Below, piece after piece: positions 25,741-36,542 of a DNA stretch of 64,000 nucleotides (position 1 is its first letter; each line of letters begins with the position of its first letter). This DNA is from Roseateles_E cavernae (lineage in GTDB: Bacteria; Pseudomonadota; Gammaproteobacteria; Burkholderiales; Burkholderiaceae_C). The stretch is taken from assembly GCF_040187885.1 (NCBI RefSeq), contig NZ_JBDPLH010000005.1, positions 186,001 through 250,000 of the forward strand, written 5' to 3'. The notes beneath the pieces were generated by a model. The model did not search any database. It was given only the letters and a program-made list of their open reading frames with translations, and had not been told where the DNA came from. A program made the position numbers and the translations under genes.

Positions 25741-27771
25741 TTACGCCCGCTCGGCGGCCAGCAGACGCAGCCAGTCCAGCGCCTCGTCCTCGCTGGCCAG
25801 CCGCGTCATCGGCGGCAAGGCCTCGCGCAGGCGCCGGCCGTAGTTCATGCCGGCCATGCGCGGATCGCAGACGATCAGCAGGCCACGGTCGGTCTCGCTG
25901 CGTATCAGCCGGCCGCCGCCCTGCTTCAGCGCGATCGCGGCCTCGGCGATGAAGAACTCGGCAAAGGCATTGCGGCCGGCGGCTTCGAGCCGCTGCACGC
26001 GGGCCTCGACCAGCGGGTCGCTGGGCGGCGGGAACGGCAGCTTGTCGATCAGCACGCACTGCAGATCGTCGCCGGGCACATCGATGCCCTCCCAGAAGCT
26101 GGCCGAGCCGACCAGCACCGCACAGGGGTCGGCCATGAACTGCTGCAGCAGCAAGCGCTTGGGCGCCGCGCCCTGGACCAGCACCTTGATCGCATCGAAG
26201 CCGCGCTCGAACTCTTCGCGCAAGGCGTCGCCGATGCTTTGCAAGGCGCGCAAGGTGGTGGTCAGCACAAAGGTGCGGCCACCCAGCGCGCGGGCACAGC
26301 GCGCCGCCATTGCCGCCACCTCCAGCGGGTGATCGGGCTCGCTGGGCTTGGGGAAGCCGCGCGGGACGTAGAGCCGCGCATGCGCGGGATAGTCGAAGGG
26401 GCTGCCGACGCGCAGCACCCGCGCGCTGTCCAGGCCGGCCGGCTCGGTGAACCAGGAGAGCCGCTCATCGTCGCCCAGCGTCGCCGAGGTGAAGATCCAG
26501 GCTTTCGGTGGCCCCGCCAGCTGCTCCTGCATCGCATCGCGGATGTCCAGCGGCGATTCGACCAGGCGCGCCTGGTGCGGGCTCAGATCGATCCAGCGCA
26601 CATCGCCGGCCTCGGGCGCCGCCGCGAAATGCCGGGCCTGCTCGGCCAGCTGCTGAGCGCGCTCGTGCAGGCGCACGAAGTCGGGCGAGATCTCGTTGAC
26701 CGTGGCCAGCATCTCGACCGCCAGATCGGCCATCCGCGCCACCTCGCCCAGTGCCGGGGCGAAACCGGGCTTGCCGGCGCGCTCCTGCCAGCGCAGCTTC
26801 AGGATGCCGCGCACCTCCTTCATCGAGCCGGCGCAGGCCAGGCGCAGCTCGCGCGCGGCCCGCTCCAGTCCGGCGTGCAGGCCCTGCCAGTCCTGCAGGC
26901 CGCGTGCCTCGCTCAGGCCCTGGGCCAGCACATCGCGGGCGAAGTCCAGCAGCTGGCCCGTGCCCAGCATGGTGCCGAGAAACTGCACGCCGGCCTCGGG
27001 CAGCTGGTGGGCCTCGTCGAATACCGCAACATCGACCCCGGGCAGCAGCTCGGCCACGCCGCTGTCGCGCAACGCCATATCGGCAAAGAACAGATGGTGG
27101 TTGACCACCACCACATCGGCCTCCATCGCCTCGCGGCGCGCCTTCACCACATGGCAGGCGCGGAACTCGGGGCAGTCGGAACCCAGGCAGTTGTCGCGCG
27201 TCGAGCTGACGATGGGGATGATGGGCGAGCGCTCGTCCAGGCCCTCCATCTCGGCCAGATCGCCGCTGACGGTCTGCTGCGCCCATTGCTCGACGCGGGC
27301 CAGCAGCATCACCGCGCGCCGGTCCGGCAGCTCGGCGCTGTGGCGCGCATGCTTCATCCGATGCAGGCACAGATAGCTGCTGCGGCCCTTCAGCAAGGCG
27401 ATGCGGGTGGGCGTCTGCAAGGCCTCGCACAGGCGCGGCAGATCACGCAGAAAAAGCTGATCCTGCAAGCTCTTGGTCGCGGTGCTGATCAGGGCGCGGC
27501 CGCCCGACAGCAGGGCCGGCACCAGATAGGCAAAGGTCTTGCCGACGCCGGTGCCCGCCTCCACCACCAGGGCCTCGCGCCGCGCCATCGCCCGGGCGAC
27601 CGCCTGGCTCATCAGCAGCTGGGGCTCGCGCGGCGAATAGCCGGGATCGGCCCGGGACAGCGGGCCGCCACGGTCGAAGGCGGCGGCCACCCATTGCTCC
27701 AGCTCGCTCTTCTCGACCTTCTCGCTGATGTCGTCCTGGTCGCGCAGGAACGCCGCTTCTTGTTCGCTCAA
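25741..27771 (-). CDS. ATP-dependent DNA helicase, DinG/YoaA family
   Basis: A superfamily 2 XPD-like 5'-3' helicase probably acting in DNA repair or replication-fork restart. The 676 residues show Walker A EAGTGVGKT at 71-79, an Fe-S cluster region with cysteines in YLCLHRM and NCLGSDCPEFRACHV at about 135-205, the DEAH box DEAHQLPE near 250, and motif VI-like GRLIRSETDRG near 635. E. coli YoaA (636 aa) is closer in size than DinG (716 aa). I see no LexA-type box in the 15-base gap upstream. Confidence 0.9.
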   Translation of the reverse strand: MSEQEAAFLRDQDDISEKVEKSELEQWVAAAFDRGGPLSRADPGYSPREPQLLMSQAVARAMARREALVVEAGTGVGKTFAYLVPALLSGGRALISTATKSLQDQLFLRDLPRLCEALQTPTRIALLKGRSSYLCLHRMKHARHSAELPDRRAVMLLARVEQWAQQTVSGDLAEMEGLDERSPIIPIVSSTRDNCLGSDCPEFRACHVVKARREAMEADVVVVNHHLFFADMALRDSGVAELLPGVDVAVFDEAHQLPEAGVQFLGTMLGTGQLLDFARDVLAQGLSEARGLQDWQGLHAGLERAARELRLACAGSMKEVRGILKLRWQERAGKPGFAPALGEVARMADLAVEMLATVNEISPDFVRLHERAQQLAEQARHFAAAPEAGDVRWIDLSPHQARLVESPLDIRDAMQEQLAGPPKAWIFTSATLGDDERLSWFTEPAGLDSARVLRVGSPFDYPAHARLYVPRGFPKPSEPDHPLEVAAMAARCARALGGRTFVLTTTLRALQSIGDALREEFERGFDAIKVLVQGAAPKRLLLQQFMADPCAVLVGSASFWEGIDVPGDDLQCVLIDKLPFPPPSDPLVEARVQRLEAAGRNAFAEFFIAEAAIALKQGGGRLIRSETDRGLLIVCDPRMAGMNYGRRLREALPPMTRLASEDEALDWLRLLAAERA

Positions 27772-27786
27772 CAGGCTGTGCCTCGT

Positions 27787-27990
27787 TCAGGCCGGTTCGG
27801 CCGGGTCATTGGCCTGCTCCAGGCGGGAAATCAGATCGCGCAGCGCCAGGCGGCGCTTCTTCAGCCGCCGCAGCGCCAGCTCGTCGAGCGGTTGCTGCTG
27901 GGCCAGCCGATCGATCATCACATCCAGATCGGCGTGTTCCATGCGCAATTCGATCAGGCGGCGCGATAAAGAGTGAAGCTGTTCATCCAT
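27787..27990 (-). CDS. DUF465/YdcH family small protein
   Basis: A 67-residue, highly charged alpha-helical protein from the ATG at 27988-27990. The pattern LHSLSRRLIELRMEHADLDVMIDRL followed by ALRRLKKRRLALRDLISRLE matches the YdcH/DUF465 family, in which a central KKR-type basic cluster joins two helices. A GTG six codons upstream (28008) is an alternative start. It lies 15 bases upstream of the helicase gene, probably the same transcript. Function is unknown. Confidence 0.85.
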   Translation of the reverse strand: MDEQLHSLSRRLIELRMEHADLDVMIDRLAQQQPLDELALRRLKKRRLALRDLISRLEQANDPAEPA

Positions 27991-28079
27991 GAAAGGGTAA
28001 GCTGGCACGGATGGCGCGCTGAGTGCACGCTGGACATCGGTTGACGATTATAGTTTTTGCGAAACCCACAGTTCTTCCC

Positions 28080-28847
28080 ATGACGCGCAGCTCCCCCGGA
28101 TTTCGACTCAGCGCCGCCACCGGCACCCATCGCGGGGACCGCCTCTATCAGCAGGACCAGGTCGAGGTGTTTACCCACGCGCGCCAGACCGGCTGCCTGC
28201 TGGCCGTGCTGGCCGACGGCATGGGCGGCAAGAGCGGCGGGCGCAAGGCGGCCGACCAGGTGGTGCTGACCGCCGGCCAGCTGTTCGAGCGCTATGTGCC
28301 CGGCGAGGAGCCGCCGGCCGATTTCCTGGCCCAGATGGCGGCCGAAGCCCATCTGATGATCAAGCTGACCGCCATCGCCACCGAGGAGGAGCCGCACAGC
28401 ACCTTGGCGGCCTTTCTGGTCAGCCCGGACCGGCGCTGCCACTGGGTGCATGCCGGCGACTCGCGGCTCTACCATTTCCGCGGCGCCGAGATGCTCAAGC
28501 GCAGCCTGGACCACTCCTTTGTGCAACGCCTGATCGACGAGGGCCAGATCAGCGAGGCCGAGGCCGCCGTGCATCCGCAGTCGAATCTGCTGACCGGCTG
28601 CCTGGGCACGGTGCAGGACCCGACGCCCAGCCTGGACATCACCGAGCAGCTGCAGGTTGGCGACAGCCTGCTGGCCTGCAGCGACGGGCTATGGCACTAC
28701 TTCAGCCCGCGCGAGCTGGGCACCGTGATGCACGGCCTGCCGCCGCGCGAGGCCGCCGAGCTGCTGATCGAGAAGGCGCGTCAGCGCGCCCACGGTGCCG
28801 GCGACAACCTGTCGCTGGCCATCGTACGGGTCGAAGCGCTGGCCTGA
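28080..28847 (+). CDS. PP2C-family serine/threonine protein phosphatase
   Basis: A metal-dependent protein phosphatase of 255 residues. Metal-binding and fold motifs are visible in order: ADGMGGKSGGRKAAD near 45-60, WVHAGDSRLYHFRG near 122-135, ACSDGLWHYFS near 200-210 and GAGDNLSLAIVRV near 239-251, ending the domain. No kinase or FHA partner lies beside it, so it is not obviously part of a type VI or PpkA-like locus. The substrate is unknown. The ATG at 28080 begins just before the conserved domain; an open frame extends 19 codons upstream. Confidence 0.88.
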   Translation: MTRSSPGFRLSAATGTHRGDRLYQQDQVEVFTHARQTGCLLAVLADGMGGKSGGRKAADQVVLTAGQLFERYVPGEEPPADFLAQMAAEAHLMIKLTAIATEEEPHSTLAAFLVSPDRRCHWVHAGDSRLYHFRGAEMLKRSLDHSFVQRLIDEGQISEAEAAVHPQSNLLTGCLGTVQDPTPSLDITEQLQVGDSLLACSDGLWHYFSPRELGTVMHGLPPREAAELLIEKARQRAHGAGDNLSLAIVRVEALA

Positions 28848-28860
28848 GTTCCCTGCGGGG

Positions 28861-29472
28861 CTAGGGCTTGGCCGGCGGCAGCTTGGCGATCTCGTCCGCC
28901 GTCGGCTGCGGCAGGCTGGCCGCCGGCTTGCTGGACTGCGCACGCTGCTGCTGACGCTTTTGTGCCGCCGCGCGCCGCGCCTGGGCCTCCTGCTGGCGCT
29001 CGGCCGCCTGCTGGCGACGCCGTTCTGCGGCGCGCTCGCCGCGCGCGATCTCGGCCTGCACCGCGCGACCATGGGCCTGCTCATCGACGACGCGATGCGG
29101 CTTGGAAGCGGCCGCAGCCGGCTTTGGCAGGTCGGCCAGCAAGGAGCGCTGCATGCGCTTGCCGTCCTCGCTGGCAAAGGCCTGCTGCTTGGCCTGCACC
29201 CGCTCGCGCTGGGCCTGGGCGCGCGCCTGGCGCTGCGCGCTGTCCAGCTCCTGCTCACGCGCCAGCAGCGGCTTGAGCGCCGCCGAACGCTCCAGCCGGG
29301 CCTGCTGCTCGCAGGCATTGACATTGAAGCGCGGCGCGCAGGCCTGCTGCGCCTTGGCATGTCGGGCCTCGATGTGCCGGCGCTGCTCGGCCAGCGCCTC
29401 GCGCTCGCCGGCCGCACCGGCCGACGCGGCGCTCAGCAGCATCAGGCTCAGCAGCAGGGAGGTCTTGGACAT
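28861..29472 (-). CDS. Secreted Ala/Gln/Arg-rich coiled-coil protein of unknown function
   Basis: The 203 residues start with a clear Sec signal peptide (SLLLSLMLLSAASAGAAG, cleavage after about residue 20). The mature part is almost wholly predicted helix, rich in Arg, Gln, Ala and Glu with long charged repeats (QRQARAQAQRERVQ, RRRQQAAERQQEAQARR), and contains two cysteines about ten residues apart (QACAPRFNVNACEQ) that could form a disulphide. It ends with a Pro-rich segment. Such proteins are annotated only as hypothetical in Burkholderiales. It lies 11 bases upstream-to-downstream from zapE, convergent with the PP2C gene. Confidence 0.75.
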   Translation of the reverse strand: MSKTSLLLSLMLLSAASAGAAGEREALAEQRRHIEARHAKAQQACAPRFNVNACEQQARLERSAALKPLLAREQELDSAQRQARAQAQRERVQAKQQAFASEDGKRMQRSLLADLPKPAAAASKPHRVVDEQAHGRAVQAEIARGERAAERRRQQAAERQQEAQARRAAAQKRQQQRAQSSKPAASLPQPTADEIAKLPPAKP

Positions 29473-29483
29473 GGCATGGTTCC

Positions 29484-30584
29484 TCAGGTCAGCGAGGTAT
29501 CCACCTCGCGGCGGGCCAGCGACAAGTATTCCGAGCTTTGCATTTCCTGCAAGCGCGAGATGGTGCGCGGGAATTCATGGGCCAGCGGCCCCTCGGTATA
29601 CAGCTGCTCGGGCGGCACGGCCGCCGAGATCAGCAGCTTGACGCGCCGGTCATACAGCACATCGACCAGCCAGGTGAAGCGCCGCGCCTCGCTGGCCAGG
29701 CGCGGCGGCATCGCCGGCACATTGGAGAGTATCAGCGTGTGGAACTGGGTGGCCAGCTCCAGATAGTCGTTCTGCGAGCGCGGGCCGCCGCACAGGGTCT
29801 GGAAATCGAACCAGACCACGCCGCCGGCGCGGCGCCGCGCACGCAGCTCGCGATGCTCGATATGCAGCAGCGGGTCTTCGTCGCGGGCCTCGGCCAGCGA
29901 CTCGAAGGCCTGGCTCAGCGAGGCGTCGGCCGCCGCATCCAGCGGCGTGTGATAGAGCTCGACATGGTCCAGGCTGCGGCGCCGGTAGTCGGTGCCGGCA
30001 TCGACATTGATGACCTCGAGCTTGTCCTTGAGCAGCTCGATGGCCGGCAGGATGCGGTCGCGGTGCAGGCCGTTGGGATAGAGACCGTCCGGGTGGAAGT
30101 TCGAGGTCGTGACGATGGAGACGCGGTGCTTGAACAGCGAGTCCAGCAGCCGGTGCAGAATCATCGCGTCGGTGACGTCCGAGACATGGAACTCGTCGAA
30201 GCAGATCAGCCGGAAACGCTTGGCGATGCGCTTGCCCAGCTCCTCGAGCGGGTCGGCAATGCCTTTGAGGTCCTGCAGCTCGCGGTGCACCTCGCGCATG
30301 AACTCGTGGAAGTGCAGCCGGGTCTTGCGCGTCAGCGGCACGGCCTGGAAGAAGCAGTCCATCAGAAAGCTCTTGCCCCGGCCCACGCCGCCGTACATAT
30401 AGACGCCGCGTGGCAGCGGCGGGCGCACCAGCAGCTTGGTCACCGCATTGCTGCGGCGTGCCTTGTAGTCGGCCCATTCGTCCTGGCAGCGCTGCAGCGA
30501 GGCGATCGCGCGCAGCTGCGCCGCGTCGGCCGTGTAGCCACGCTCGGCAAGGGTCTGCTGATAGAGCTCGGTCACAGAAGTCAT
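29484..30584 (-). CDS. zapE: Cell division protein ZapE (AFG1-like ATPase)
   Basis: A P-loop ATPase that affects Z-ring constriction in E. coli and is homologous to yeast AFG1. The 366 residues include Walker A GGVGRGKSFLMD near 66-77, Walker B ICFDEFHVSDVTDAMIL near 133-150, sensor region TSNFHPDGLYPNGLHRDRILPAI, and RFTWLVDVLYD near the C-terminus. It follows lpdA, a common Burkholderiales arrangement, with a hairpin between them. Confidence 0.94.
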   Translation of the reverse strand: MTSVTELYQQTLAERGYTADAAQLRAIASLQRCQDEWADYKARRSNAVTKLLVRPPLPRGVYMYGGVGRGKSFLMDCFFQAVPLTRKTRLHFHEFMREVHRELQDLKGIADPLEELGKRIAKRFRLICFDEFHVSDVTDAMILHRLLDSLFKHRVSIVTTSNFHPDGLYPNGLHRDRILPAIELLKDKLEVINVDAGTDYRRRSLDHVELYHTPLDAAADASLSQAFESLAEARDEDPLLHIEHRELRARRRAGGVVWFDFQTLCGGPRSQNDYLELATQFHTLILSNVPAMPPRLASEARRFTWLVDVLYDRRVKLLISAAVPPEQLYTEGPLAHEFPRTISRLQEMQSSEYLSLARREVDTSLT

Positions 30585-30601
30585 CGGGAATCCAGCAAGG
30601 C

Positions 30602-30627
30602 AAAGGGGCGACCGAGGCCGCCCCTTT
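30602..30627 (-). terminator. Hairpin between lpdA and zapE
   Basis: AAAGGGGCG and CGCCCCTTT form a 9-bp perfect stem with an 8-base loop. On the minus strand it is followed by GCCTTG rather than a long U-tract, and the zapE start codon is only 17 bases on, so it may attenuate rather than stop transcription. Confidence 0.5.
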
Positions 30628-30649
30628 CACTTTGAAACGCCTGCGGCGA

Positions 30650-32071
<1,422 letters not shown>

Positions 32072-32087
32072 TGATCTCGTCTCCGGC

Positions 32088-33332
32088 TTAGATGTCGAAC
32101 AGCAGGCGGGCCGGATCTTCCAGCGCTTCCTTCATCGTCACCAGGCCCAGCACGGCTTCGCGGCCGTCGATGATGCGGTGGTCGTAGGACATGGCCAGAT
32201 AGTTGATCGGGCGCACCACCACCTGGCCGTTCTCGACGACGGCGCGGTCCTTGGTCGCGTGCACGCCCAGGATGGCCGACTGCGGCGGGTTGATGATGGG
32301 GGTCGACAGCATCGAGCCGAAGGTACCGCCGTTGGAGATCGAGAAGGTGCCGCCGGTCAGCTCTTCGATCGACAGCTTGCCGTCCTTGGCCTTCTGGCCG
32401 AAGGACGCGATGGTCTTCTCGATGTCGGCAAAGCTCAGCTGGTCGGCATTGCGGATGATGGGCACGACCAGGCCGCGCGGCGAGCCGACGGCGATGCCGA
32501 TGTCGAAGAAGCCGTGGTAGACGATGTCGTTGCCGTCGACCGAGGCGTTCAGCACCGGGTACTTCTTCAGCGCGGCCACGGCGGCCTTGACGAAGAAGCT
32601 CATGAAGCCCAGCTTGACACCGTGTTCCTTCTCGAACTTCTCCTGGAACTTCTTGCGCATCTCCATCACCGGCGCCATGTTCACCTCGTTGAAGGTGGTC
32701 AGGATGGCGTTGGTCGATTGCGATTGCAGCAGACGCTCGGCGACGCGGGCGCGCAGGCGAGTCATCGGAACGCGCTGCTCGGGGCGGTCACCCAGGTTCG
32801 GGGCCACCGGCGCGGCCACGGCCGGCAGCGGCTTGGCGACGGCCGGCGCAGCGGCCACGGCGATGGCCGGGGCGGCAGCAGGCTTGGCCGAGGCGGCCAG
32901 CGCATCACCCTTGGTGACGCGGCCGTCCTTGCCGGAGCCGGCCACATCGGTGGCGGCCAGGCCCTTCTCGGCCAGGATCTTGGCGGCGGCGGGCATCGCC
33001 ACATCGCCCTTGTTGCCGCCGGTGGCCGCCGGCGCGGCCGGTGCGGTGGCCACGACGGCCTTGACTTCCAGCGGGCTGACCTGGGCCTGGCCGTCGGTGT
33101 CGATGCGGGCGATGACTTCCTCGCTGACCACGCTCTCGCCGTCGTTCTTGACGATCTGGGCCATCACGCCGGCGCTGGGGGCCGGCACTTCCAGCACCAC
33201 CTTGTCGGTCTCGATCTCGACCAGGATCTCATCGATGGCCACGGCTTCGCCGGGCTTCTTCTTCCAGGAGATCAGCGTGCCTTCGGCGACGGACTCGGAC
33301 AGCTGGGGAACTTTGACTTCTACGATTGCCAT
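32088..33332 (-). CDS. sucB: Dihydrolipoyllysine-residue succinyltransferase (E2 of 2-oxoglutarate dehydrogenase)
   Basis: Transfers the succinyl group from E1 to coenzyme A. From the ATG at 33330-33332 it has 414 residues: one lipoyl domain with the lipoylated Lys in EIETDKVVLEV near residue 43, an E3/E1-binding domain (AAKILAEKGLAATDVAGSGKDGRVTKGD) near 110-140, Ala/Pro-rich linkers, and the acyltransferase core with catalytic YDHRIIDGREAV near 385-397. An in-frame ATG further upstream would add 16 non-conserved residues. A long hairpin lies in the gap after sucA. Confidence 0.97.
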   Translation of the reverse strand: MAIVEVKVPQLSESVAEGTLISWKKKPGEAVAIDEILVEIETDKVVLEVPAPSAGVMAQIVKNDGESVVSEEVIARIDTDGQAQVSPLEVKAVVATAPAAPAATGGNKGDVAMPAAAKILAEKGLAATDVAGSGKDGRVTKGDALAASAKPAAAPAIAVAAAPAVAKPLPAVAAPVAPNLGDRPEQRVPMTRLRARVAERLLQSQSTNAILTTFNEVNMAPVMEMRKKFQEKFEKEHGVKLGFMSFFVKAAVAALKKYPVLNASVDGNDIVYHGFFDIGIAVGSPRGLVVPIIRNADQLSFADIEKTIASFGQKAKDGKLSIEELTGGTFSISNGGTFGSMLSTPIINPPQSAILGVHATKDRAVVENGQVVVRPINYLAMSYDHRIIDGREAVLGLVTMKEALEDPARLLFDI

Positions 33333-33364
33333 GATGTCTATTGCTTTCTGTTCTTGAAGCGTCG

Positions 33365-33401
33365 CGCCCCGGCTGGGCACCTGTTGCGGTGGGCCGGGGC
33401 G
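33365..33401 (-). other. Stem-loop between sucA and sucB
   Basis: CGCCCCGGC (33365-33373) pairs perfectly with GCCGGGGCG (33393-33401); the 19-base loop contains a further CACC/GGTG pairing. It starts 10 bases after the sucA stop and ends about 33 bases before the sucB ATG. It lacks a U-tract, so it is more likely an RNA-processing or stability element than a terminator. Confidence 0.5.
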
Positions 33402-33410
33402 GTCACAAAC

Positions 33411-36263
33411 TTACTTCGTCAGGATGAAGCCCTTGAGCTTGCCGAAGGCCTGATCCAGCAGCGCCTTCTGCTGCTCCTGGTGCAGATGGGCATAACCCAC
33501 CGCCGGCGAGGCCGAGGCCGGACGACCGGCGTAGCCGAGCTTCTGGCCTTCCACCATGTTCTCGTGGATGTAGTGCTGCACGAAGAACCAGGCGCCCTGG
33601 TTCTGCGGCTCGTCCTGGCACCAGACGATGTCGGTGACGTTCGGGTACTTCTTGATCTCGGCCGAGAAGGCCTTGTGCGGGAAGGGATAGAGCTGCTCGA
33701 CGCGGATGATGGCCACGTCCTTCTTGTCGCCACGCGCCTTGACCAGGTCGTAGTAGACCTTGCCCGAGCAAGCCACGATGCGCTTGACCTTGGCGGCGTC
33801 GATCTCGGCGTTCTGCTCGCTGATCACGGTCTTGAACTCACCCTTGGTGAATTCGCTGACCGGCGAGGTGGCGTCCTTGTTACGCAGCAGCGACTTCGGC
33901 GTCATGATGATCAGCGGCTTGCGGAACATGCGCAGCTGCTGACGACGCAGCAGGTGGAAGATCTGCGAGGCCGAGGTCGGCTGCACCACCTGCATATTGT
34001 TGTCGGCGGCCAGCTGCATGAAACGCTCCAGGCGTGCCGAGCTGTGCTCCGGGCCCTGGCCTTCGTAGCCGTGCGGCAGCATCAGGGTCAGGCCATTGGA
34101 GCGGCCCCACTTGACTTCGCCGGAGGCGATGAACTGGTCGATCACGACCTGGGCGCCGTTGACGAAGTCGCCGAACTGGGCTTCCCAGATCGTCAGGGTC
34201 ACCGGATCGGCGCTGGCATAGCCGTACTCGAAGCCCAGCACCGCCTCTTCGGACAGGATGGAGTCGATCACGACGAAGGGGGCCTGGCCCTCGGCAACGT
34301 TTTGCAGCGGGATGTAAGTGCCTTCGTCGAACTTCTCGCGGTTCTGGTCGTGCAGCACCGCGTGGCGGTGCACAAAGGTGCCGCGGCCGCAATCCTCACC
34401 GGACAGGCGCACCGGATAGCCGGAGGCCACCAGCGACGCATAGGCCATGTGCTCGCCCATGCCCCAGTCGATATTGATCTCGCCACGGCCCATGGCCGCA
34501 CGGTCGGCGATCACCTTCTCGACCAGCGGATGCACCTTGAAGTTCGCGGGGATGGTCGTGATCTTCTCGGCCAGGCGCTTGAACTCGGCCACCGGCAGCG
34601 CGGTGTCGCAGCTGTCGGTCCACTTCTTGCCCAGGTACGGCGACCAGTCGGTCGCGTACTTGCTCTTGAAGTTGGTCAGCACCGGGTCCACCGTGTGGCG
34701 GCCCTCGTCCATCGCGGCGCGGAAGGCCTTGAACATCGCGTCCGGGCCATCGGCACCCAGCACGCCCTGGGCCACCAGACGGTCGCCATAGAGCTTGCGG
34801 GTGCCGGGGTGGGCGGCGATCTTCTTGTACATCAGCGGCTGGGTCAGCGCCGGCGTGTCCTGCTCGTTGTGGCCGAGCTTGCGGAAGCAGACGATGTCGA
34901 CGACCACGTCCTTCTTGAACTGCTGGCGGTACTCCAGCGCCCATTGCGTGCACAGCACGACGGCTTCCGGATCGTCGCCGTTGACGTGCAGCACCGGGGC
35001 TTCGATCATCTTGACGACGTCGGAGCAGTACAGCGTCGAGCGGCTGTCGCGCGGGTCGCTGGTCGTGAAGCCGATCTGGTTGTTGATGACGATGTGCACC
35101 GTGCCGCCGGTGTAGTAGCCGCGGGTCTGGGCCAGCGCCAGCGTCTCCATCACGACACCCTGGCCGGCAAAGGCGGCGTCGCCGTGCACCAGCACCGGCA
35201 GCACCTGCGCGCCGCTGGCATCGCCACGGCGGTCCATGCGGGCCTTGACCGAGCCTTCGACGACCGGGTTGACGATTTCCAGGTGCGAGGGGTTGAAGGC
35301 CAGGCTCAGGTGGACCGGGCCGCCGGGGCTGGTCACATCGCTGGAGAAGCCCTGGTGGTACTTGACGTCACCGGCCGGCAGGTCCTCGGGCGCGGTGTGC
35401 TCGAACTCGGCGAACAGATCCTTGGGCATCTTGCCCAGGGTGTTGACCAGCACGTTCAGGCGGCCGCGGTGGGCCATGCCGATGACGATTTCCTGCACGC
35501 CCATCTCGCCGCCGCGCTGCACCAGCTCGTCCATCGACGCGATGAAGCTTTCGCCGCCTTCCAGCGAGAAACGCTTCTGGCCGACGTACTTGGTGTGGAG
35601 ATAGCGCTCCAGGCCTTCGGCGGCGGTCAGGCGGCCGAGGATGTGCTGCTTCTTCTCGGCCGAGAAGGCGGGCTTGGCGCGCACCGACTCCAGGCGCTCC
35701 TGCCACCAGCGCTTCTCCACCTGGTCGGTGATGTGCATGTACTCCGCGCCGATGGAGCTGCAATAGGTCTCACGCAAGGCCTGCACGATCTCGCGCAGGG
35801 TCATGGTCTCGGCCTTGGAGAAATAGGTGTTCGTGGCGCTGAACGAGATGTCCATATCGGACTCGCTCAGGTCATAGAACGCCGGCTCCAACTCGGGAAT
35901 CTTGGGGCGCTCGGTGCGCTTGAGCGGGTCCAGGTCGGCCCAGCGCGAACCGACATTGCGGTAGGCGGCGATCAGCGACTGCACATGGACCTGCTTGCGG
36001 GCCACGGCCAGTTCGGCGCCGGAGGCCTTGTTGCCGAAGGCATTGGCCTTGGCGCGCTGCGCGAAGGATTCGATCACCGGCGCATGGGCCACATCGCGGC
36101 CATCGCTGCCATCGGTGGCAGGCACATGCTGCAGGGCGTCGAAATACGCCCGCCAGTTGTCGGGCACGGAGCCCGGGTTGTCGAGGTAGGCCTCGTACAT
36201 CTCTTCGACGTAGGGCGCATTGCCCCCGAACAGGTACGAATTCGACCTGTATTGCTGCATCAT
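33411..36263 (-). CDS. sucA: 2-oxoglutarate dehydrogenase E1 component
   Basis: Thiamine-diphosphate enzyme decarboxylating 2-oxoglutarate in the TCA cycle. From the ATG at 36261-36263 it has 950 residues, starting MMQQYRSNSYLFGGNAPYVEEM, the family N-terminal segment that binds E2/E3. That ATG has a strong AGGTGAG ribosome-binding site five bases upstream; a GTG three codons earlier is less likely. The central region has EIVIGMAHRGRLNVLVN and GDAAFAGQGVV, and the C-terminal part has PHGYEGQGPEHSSARLERF, all family signatures. Confidence 0.97.
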   Translation of the reverse strand: MMQQYRSNSYLFGGNAPYVEEMYEAYLDNPGSVPDNWRAYFDALQHVPATDGSDGRDVAHAPVIESFAQRAKANAFGNKASGAELAVARKQVHVQSLIAAYRNVGSRWADLDPLKRTERPKIPELEPAFYDLSESDMDISFSATNTYFSKAETMTLREIVQALRETYCSSIGAEYMHITDQVEKRWWQERLESVRAKPAFSAEKKQHILGRLTAAEGLERYLHTKYVGQKRFSLEGGESFIASMDELVQRGGEMGVQEIVIGMAHRGRLNVLVNTLGKMPKDLFAEFEHTAPEDLPAGDVKYHQGFSSDVTSPGGPVHLSLAFNPSHLEIVNPVVEGSVKARMDRRGDASGAQVLPVLVHGDAAFAGQGVVMETLALAQTRGYYTGGTVHIVINNQIGFTTSDPRDSRSTLYCSDVVKMIEAPVLHVNGDDPEAVVLCTQWALEYRQQFKKDVVVDIVCFRKLGHNEQDTPALTQPLMYKKIAAHPGTRKLYGDRLVAQGVLGADGPDAMFKAFRAAMDEGRHTVDPVLTNFKSKYATDWSPYLGKKWTDSCDTALPVAEFKRLAEKITTIPANFKVHPLVEKVIADRAAMGRGEINIDWGMGEHMAYASLVASGYPVRLSGEDCGRGTFVHRHAVLHDQNREKFDEGTYIPLQNVAEGQAPFVVIDSILSEEAVLGFEYGYASADPVTLTIWEAQFGDFVNGAQVVIDQFIASGEVKWGRSNGLTLMLPHGYEGQGPEHSSARLERFMQLAADNNMQVVQPTSASQIFHLLRRQQLRMFRKPLIIMTPKSLLRNKDATSPVSEFTKGEFKTVISEQNAEIDAAKVKRIVACSGKVYYDLVKARGDKKDVAIIRVEQLYPFPHKAFSAEIKKYPNVTDIVWCQDEPQNQGAWFFVQHYIHENMVEGQKLGYAGRPASASPAVGYAHLHQEQQKALLDQAFGKLKGFILTK

Positions 36264-36542
36264 TTCGCTCACCTCTTACCCCGGCTTCCAGGGATTTGGC
36301 TGGTAAATAAACCTTCCGCGACACGGCTCGACCGGTTGGCGGATTGCGACCCGCCTTCACTGTTGCCAGAAAAGGGGACGGGAAGGACCTCAAGTCTCAA
36401 GGGGCGGACTGTAGCACTCCTGGCTAACCCTAGGAGCCCGGCGGCGCTTTTGCATCGTGAGACTTTCACGCCGGGAGTTTCGGCCATGTGGTCCTCGAAC
36501 TGAAGTCTCTTTTGGCGCAGTGCCCTCGCTTCATCTTTGTCG

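Noticed and set aside
28009..28079. TTGACG and TATAGT upstream of the PP2C gene as a promoter
   Set aside because: The two hexamers are too close together and neither has a partner at 16-18 bases.
32178..36503. Very long plus-strand open frame of 1441 codons opposite sucA/sucB
   Set aside because: Composition (His, Asp, Gln, Val, Leu repeats) is the reverse complement of dehydrogenase genes with clear motifs on the other strand; no ribosome-binding site or domain is seen.
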